From: Rhytidiadelphus loreus
Taxonomy: Eukaryota > Streptophyta > Bryopsida > Hypnales > Hylocomiaceae
Direction: 5' to 3'
Length of the DNA: 64,000 nt
Assembly: GCA_947034895.1 (NCBI GenBank)
Contig: OX344762.1
Span: 6,019,501-6,083,500, forward strand
In this document: positions 58,249-64,000 of the stretch, in pieces
How the letters are laid out: each line of letters opens with the position of its first letter
Numbering within the stretch: the first letter of the stretch is position 1
Position numbers and translations under genes: made by a program
The notes under the pieces: model-generated
Told to the model about the DNA's origin: nothing
Database searches by the model: none
The model's input: only the letters and a program-made list of their open reading frames with translations

Positions 58249-59734
58249 TGCTTGAATCTTCAAAAAAAATCACACCTTCTTTAACAACCAATTTAATCAA
58301 CATCTTTTTTATAGGACCCACAAACCATTCAACTTGTCAACTAACTTATCATGTAATTGCATCTAATTGTAACCTATTTGCTAAGCCCTCTCATCTAAAT
58401 TCTTCCTTGGCTAAAATGTACAGCTTCCATACATAAGAGCCTAGAGTTGGTTTGAATACCCCTATTTTTTGCACTTTGAAATTTTTTTAGTTTATTCATA
58501 CGGAGTCCCAAAATGCATTGATTTTGAAGAGAATCTAGAATTCCCTTCAAGAAGAAGTTCCAACAAATGCTTTAACAATTGAATGATAGGGATCCATATT
58601 CAAATCCTTATTATCCAATTGGGGCTGGAGGTGCAGTCTTCCAGGAGTCTCTGCCATACCCAATCTCTACTGTACCTGAAATCCTACAAGTTCGCGAATT
58701 TGTTGAATTGGGTGGAGATTTTCGTAGTTTTCACTTGCAAAATGCAGTTCAGGATCAAGCATTGCTGATCTTTTCGATGCTTTCAACACACAATATTGAG
58801 CGTCAAATTTCACCCCGGAAGCATGCTTTGGGATATCCCGGTGCATTTTGCGATTCGAATTGAAGAGCGACTCGATTGAAGCTTAAATTTCAGGAGCTCT
58901 TTCTTCGTGGAATCCCGTCTGTGGATGTGCGTGCGTAAAACGTGCTAGGTGAGTGGCCGTATTGGGTTATTGAGGTTGCGGATGGGTGTTAGACTGAGGG
59001 AATGCCATGGAGGTTTTTGAATGTTGACGTATTCCAAGTTCATGTAGACTCTGAACTCCAAATTGTAATTGTAATTGTCGAGAGTTTCGTGGATTGAATT
59101 CATCGGCGTTTAGGGTTTGAAGGTGCGGATTGTCCCGGCCATGCTGAGAATTGCAGGATAGAAATGCACTTTGCGTCTTTTTTAGGGCAGCGTTGCTTTT
59201 CTCATTTTTGCGTTTTGACTCCAAAATTTGGGTCAGGCTACTATTTCGGAAAATTTTGCTTCGTTTTGTTGTTATTTTGGTAGCTAATAATATGATTTCT
59301 GGCCATTTAAGGAAGTTTTCGTTGAAATCTGGCTGAATAATCGCATTTGCTTCCTTAAAATTCACATTCGGTAGACCAGTTTTTCTCGAAATCTGTTGAT
59401 AGTTAGCCCAGAAACGGATGACTGGTTGTTTAGAGATGATGATGTAAAATTTCACTGATAATGTAATTGCCATCCACATGTGCTGGTTTTACTCAAATTC
59501 TCTAAGCCAAGGTAGTGGAGAGGCAGCTAGTATCACCAGAGATTCTCTGGGTTTAGGGTTTAGGGTTTCTGAGTTGGTAATTATGGAAGCTAATCAAAAT
59601 CTGCATAATCTATTTACGCTTCTAATATGCGGTTCGTCATATGTGGAGTTTTTTGAAGCGAATCTTCGATTTCTGAGATTTTGCAAAGTAATCACTTCGA
59701 TTGCAATTATGCAGATTGTTGGAAGACCTTATTC
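58249..59734 (+). promoter_or_regulatory. Intergenic region, then promoter and 5' UTR of LTO1
   Basis: GC content rises from about 58600. Telo-box-like GTTTAGGGTTT motifs occur at 59107-59118 and as GGGTTTAGGGTTTAGGGTTT at 59550-59569, about 165 bp before the LTO1 ATG. A short upstream ORF (59709-59747, 12 codons) overlaps the LTO1 start in another frame. Open frames at 58579-58863 (plus) and 58967-59479 (minus) show no domain. Confidence 0.45.
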
Positions 59735-62323
59735 ATGGAGATCGTAAACTGCTGTGTACTCTCTTCAGCTCCGGTTCTTTGTGCTTGGAATGCTTCAAGT
59801 CGAATGCACAAGTTCAAAAACATTTGCAATCTAAATCCCTTTCACATCTCAAGACATCTCCCACTTATTACGGTACGCACTGCCAAACGTCCTTTCTGGT
59901 GTTTTTGCTGACTGAGCCAGAGGATGCAATATGTTGTAGAAGAACGGATGTTACTTAATGTGCATATTCATTTTGTGAGTGCTTTCAATTTTGTCGACTT
60001 CTGTACCTCACAAAGTTTAAATTGAAAAAAATATACTTATGTGGTTGTGTGCGACTTAGAAAAGATGCGACAGAGGTTGCTATCGCCGTCAGCGAACTCA
60101 CATGCTCCCGTCGCTTTGTATACGAGCCGAATCTCCTTCCCCTTCAAACGACGATAATCAAAGCTCTCCGGAGGTCTCCTCCAGTAAAGATGTAGAAATA
60201 GTCGAAGGGGAAGTGAAAAGGGTAGAAACATTTTCTGCAGAGGAGCCATCAAAATTGCGGTATGGGCTGATAACAGGCCTGGCAGCGGCTGGATTAGTTG
60301 AGACTGCTTATCTGACATGGATGAAGTTATATGGCGGACCAGTTTCGTGTCCTCTTGGTAGCACCGGTTGTGACGATGTTCTCAACAGCGAATATGGGAC
60401 AATCTTTGGTATGTGAAATGGGTTACTTTGTTGTAAACGGTAATTTATACGGGGGAAGTTCAGCATTTCACTGATTCACTTCCTAACAGCGTGGATGGTT
60501 TGTATATTTCTATTCTTACATGTGCTTGTGACAATTCAGGAGTTCCTTTGTCGCTGGTAGGAATGCTTGCATATGGTACTGTGACACTCTTAGCTGGCCG
60601 TGTGGCAACAAACCCCAAGGAACGTGCTATTGAGGAGGAAGGTCTTGTGAAATGGTTGTTGTTGGCAAGCACGACTACAATGGGGGTTGCAAGCTCCTAC
60701 TTCATGTACATTTTGAATGTCAAGTTAGGTGGTGCATCTTGTACATATTGTGTTGGTTCGGCAATTCTCTCAACCAGTCTTCTCTTGTGCACACTTGTGG
60801 TAAGTTCACTCCATCCGTTTCTGTTGTCATCATTCTCCTCTATCTGTTATTGCATAATGTAGTTGCACTATCTTTAGGAAACTCAGACAAATAGCCATTG
60901 ATCGCTGCGTCAGTTAAGTCTTAGGACTGTAGTCTTACGGACTATACTCGATGCATTGTGAATGATATCTTATAGTAGGGGGCAACGATCACAATGTGGG
61001 CCGCGCATTGAGGGCCTTGCAACTTCATATTTCTAGTCATGTGAAATGCAGAGTTGTAGTCACATGCGGCGGGGCTGAAATTTTTTTCTTAACACATGCA
61101 GGGCTTCTCTCCTAAAGACCTTCGCAATGTAGCTGGAATCCAATTTGGTGCTGGGGTCTCCATCGCCTTAGTGCTCTCAGTGGCCTTTAACAACATTGAC
61201 TCTGCGGCTATCAGGCATGCTGATTTTCTAAGCTTAAGTTTTGATTTTCGCTTTTCAGCAGACAAGATTCACTCTCAACTAACGAATTCTTGGTGTAATA
61301 TTATTTGGATACCTGAAAGCATTCCTTGAAAATCTAGTTCTCTTGAAATTTGATGTCTTCCATGTTATAGCATTTTCCAGCAAAACCAAGACGATAGCGT
61401 ATGCTGATTAACAGTTGTCTCCGCGCTGGAATTCAGGTCTGGTGAAATAGATCTACCACCTATATCTCCAGAAGTCACACATATCTCAAGCTCACAGGAG
61501 ATAGCCTTGGCCAAGCAGTTGAAAGCAATAGGCGCAAAAATGTACGGTGCATTTTGGTGCTCTCACTGTTTCGAGCAAAAGCAGGTAAGACAAAATGCAT
61601 GACAATTGTTTCAAGTTTGAGAATGTGGCACTTCGCATTCCTTTGAAAGGCCTATTGTTATTATTGTCGAGTTGAATGCAAAATCCATGCATCCCAATGT
61701 GTTACAACCTGCTTTTATCCAGAGCATGGAGTGCTAACGCTTCCAGAGTGCGTGTTTTAACCTGGGCTGCAGATGTTTGGTAAGGAAGCTATGAAGTACT
61801 TCGATTATGTTGAATGCTATCCCGAGGGCTACAGAAGCGGAGTGCAAATTGCTAAGGAATGCGATGCTGTCGACATCCAAGGCTTTCCAACGTGGATTAT
61901 TAATGGCCAGGTACGAAGTTGTATCGTGCTCTCAACCTCCTCAAACATAGGTTATGCAATTTCAATGGTGGATCAGTCTTTCATAAGTAAATGATTCCTG
62001 TGTAAAAATCCTTCGTATAATTCCCGTGAATAAGTCCTGTTTATAAGACCTGTGTATAATTCATGTGTGTAATTCATGTGTTTGATTCCTGTGCAACTCT
62101 GTTTTAGATTTGGCAAGTGACGAACTTCTTTATAGTTTCATCCTTCATTCTCTTTTGCTTGTTAAATTTCACGTTGCAGCTTTTGACCTTACTGAATTGA
62201 TTGTGTTTCATTGTGATCCTTGGTTGTCCCTGCCCCATGCGCTTGCAGAAATTCTCTGGAGAACAGGATTTCGCAAGTTTAGCTGAGCTATCTGGATTTG
62301 ACGGCAGTAAAGTACCTGAGTAG
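59735..62323 (+). CDS. LTO1: Thylakoid disulfide-forming oxidoreductase LTO1 (VKOR-thioredoxin fusion)
   Basis: Seven exons: 59735-59872, 60060-60408, 60540-60799, 61102-61214, 61437-61584, 61773-61910, 62249-62323 (407 codons, TAG stop); phases close. LTO1 makes disulfides in the thylakoid lumen and supports photosystem II assembly. An N-terminus rich in Ser, Arg and Asn fits a plastid transit peptide. The VKOR part has membrane segments, loop cysteines about 143 and 150 (VSCPLGSTGC) and the CTYC centre (about 230-233). The C-terminal thioredoxin-like part has FWCSHC (about 328-331) and GFPTWIINGQ. Length is slightly above the Arabidopsis protein (376). Intron 4 has the donor ATCAG|GCATGC, a second GC-AG intron in this window; the alternative donor GTTTTG at about 61231 would add 16 or so unrelated residues. 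Confidence 0.92.
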
Positions 62324-62456
62324 AATATTTTACTGCCTCTTTATTGCGCTGTACCTTTTCTTTTCTAAAGGCTTGTCAGGACAATTGTTAACCGATTCCT
62401 AAATTCTCAAAGATTTGTGGGCATTATAAGTTATTTCCTTCTGAGATATAATGCAA

Positions 62457-62863
62457 TAAGGTAGTTTGCTCTAAAAGTGGTTGTCTTCCTCAAATCGACC
62501 TATGATTAGCTTTGGAATGGATATGAGCTAGTCTTTAAATTGGCCTCTTTAGCCATTGAGTGGATTGAGGATAAAGTGTTATTTAGTGCAAGAGCCAATC
62601 ATTTTCCTTGGTTATCCCATATTTTTTACAAGTTGTAAGGGAACTAATTTTGGGAGACCTACGGTCACAAATAGGTGCCTATGATAGACATCTTTGAACT
62701 TTCATAAGTAATAAAAAAAATATGAAATCACTTGTGTTACATGTTGCATCTATTTCTCTTTGTTTGAAAAATGAGCTAAAATGTTCCCATCTTCCCATCC
62801 ATGGAAGCCCATGAAAATGGTAGACCAACTCTTAAAGTGTTGCTTTTAGAGTGGACTACCTTA
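62457..62863. mobile_element. 407-bp TIR element, intact
   Basis: The left end TAAGGTAGTTTGCTCTAAAAG and the right end (reverse complement TAAGGTAGTCCACTCTAAAAG) are inverted. It is the reverse-oriented relative of the element interrupted at 50907-52119 and shows that element's structure without the insertion. It lies about 130 bp after the LTO1 stop, so it may be near or within the 3' UTR. Confidence 0.85.
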
Positions 62864-64000
62864 TAAATACCTTTAGTAGAGCCTATAAAGAATAAGTAGA
62901 TCTTTGATATGAAATTGGAATAATTGCAAGGAACACATGTAAGATAATTGCACCCAATTGTGACCCTTGTAAATTCTTGCCTAAAATTTATTGTCAATAT
63001 TTATGAGAGTTTAGGGTTGGTATTGGGAAGATCTATTTTTAACACTTTGAAAACTCATAATTTATTCATTCGGTGTTGAAAAAATGCATAAGATGAGAAT
63101 TTAGAATATTCTTGTAAGGAGATTCAATTAAAAAAAAATGAAGCAATTTTATAATAGGAACATTGTTTATTCAAATGCAATTGAATGTAATCTTATTGTT
63201 TCTTGTGATACATGAGGTGACATATGCATTGCAGAGTGTTTTTCAAGACCAATTTGGGATGTTTTCATCTAATGTGATTGAAACTCAATGTTTTAAAACT
63301 AATTTTCTAAAACTAATTTAGAAGGAAATCTTGATTTTCAAAAACATGTCATATTTGCACTTTTAGAGCAAGGAATACTATTGAGTGCTTATTCTAAAGA
63401 ATTTGGATATGAAATTTAGAAGAATTGTTCTTCTAACATTGATTTCACTACACTATAATATTTTTTTTTAAATTGAGATTTATTTTGAAAGGAAAATGTG
63501 TATATAGATGATTTCTACATGTCTTAACATTTGAATCTTGAAAATTCATTAACCATGGTTTTCAATGAAATATAATATAAACTCATGAAATACATCTAAA
63601 AAAATTTACAAAAAAATAAAATTTTGATTTTTTGAAATTGAAATTTAGTATGCCTAATTGAGATTGTATGAGAATTGCATAAGAATTGCATAAGAATACA
63701 ATATTAATTATACATAACAAAAAATACCAGCAATTGAATTTCACATTATAAATCTTTTGCCACAATAGGAAGTTGTTAGAATACTGTACCCCATTAAAGT
63801 CTCACACTCTTACAGTCGCACTCTAAAGGTGTCCTCGAGAGTCCAGTATAAACTCGGGGAGTGCACTTAGTTCTACTATAACAAACCACGTGCAAATAAG
63901 TGGTTTCTAATAAACTATAATTTCAACCTAGAATTTTGAACATTGTTTAATAATGATTGTAGCTTTCTATTGCCAAAATTTCCAACTCAAATAAAATATG
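62864..64000. other. AT-rich intergenic DNA
   Basis: No gene recognised. About 63540-63700 (CCATGGTTTTCA, AAAATTTTGATTTTTTGAAA) resembles one arm of the foldback element at 41321-42156. Confidence 0.5.

Noticed and set aside
58579..59479. Open frames of 94 (plus) and 170 (minus) codons upstream of LTO1
   Set aside because: No domain recognised; the region looks like promoter and 5' leader with telo-boxes. The longer frame ends near repetitive QLQLQ text and lacks support.
1..64000. CRISPR arrays, rRNA genes, intact tRNA genes, bacterial operons or integrated virus genes
   Set aside because: None was seen. The window shows eukaryotic split genes, and no viral or prokaryotic hallmark protein was recognised on either strand.

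Overview
This window is plant nuclear DNA. It is AT-rich and gene-poor, with U2-type introns, short TTTAGGG-type telomere motifs near genes, a class III peroxidase and a nuclear gene for the plastid protein LTO1. I cannot fix the lineage. The compact introns and fairly divergent proteins would suit a non-seed land plant (bryophyte, lycophyte or fern), but this is inference only. All gene models were spliced by hand from the sequence; exon phases were checked, and the doubtful junctions are named.

Layout: 1-10.6 kb has no intact gene, only a broken unknown ORF, a 150-bp CACTA foldback MITE and AT-rich repeats. On the minus strand, 11.1-14.9 kb holds an eight-exon PHD-finger/homeodomain gene of the HAT3.1/PRHA type with a GC-rich upstream region. 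From 15.4 to 28.4 kb there is only repeat-rich DNA: a 45-bp minisatellite, foldback elements, a tRNA-derived SINE-like segment and a 1,983-bp CACTA-type element. On the plus strand, 29.5-33.8 kb holds a twelve-exon NOL9/GRC3 polynucleotide 5'-kinase gene, and 37.7-41.1 kb a five-exon class III peroxidase gene. At 46.7-47.3 kb lies a Dof-like zinc-finger frame broken by two TAG codons. At 52.4-55.1 kb (minus) lies an eight-exon ZNF830-like gene. At 59.7-62.3 kb (plus) lies a seven-exon LTO1 gene (VKOR-thioredoxin fusion).

The genes look like independent nuclear genes, not a cluster or pathway: chromatin reading and transcription, rRNA processing, cell-wall redox chemistry, splicing-associated function, and thylakoid disulfide formation. 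The most notable material is between them. A dispersed family is bounded by TTAA and short inverted repeats beginning TTAACCCCTAAAG, which is the piggyBac signature. One copy sits inside a second family's 406-bp inverted-repeat element, and an unoccupied relative 10 kb away shows the empty site. Two separate genes also appear to use GC-AG introns.
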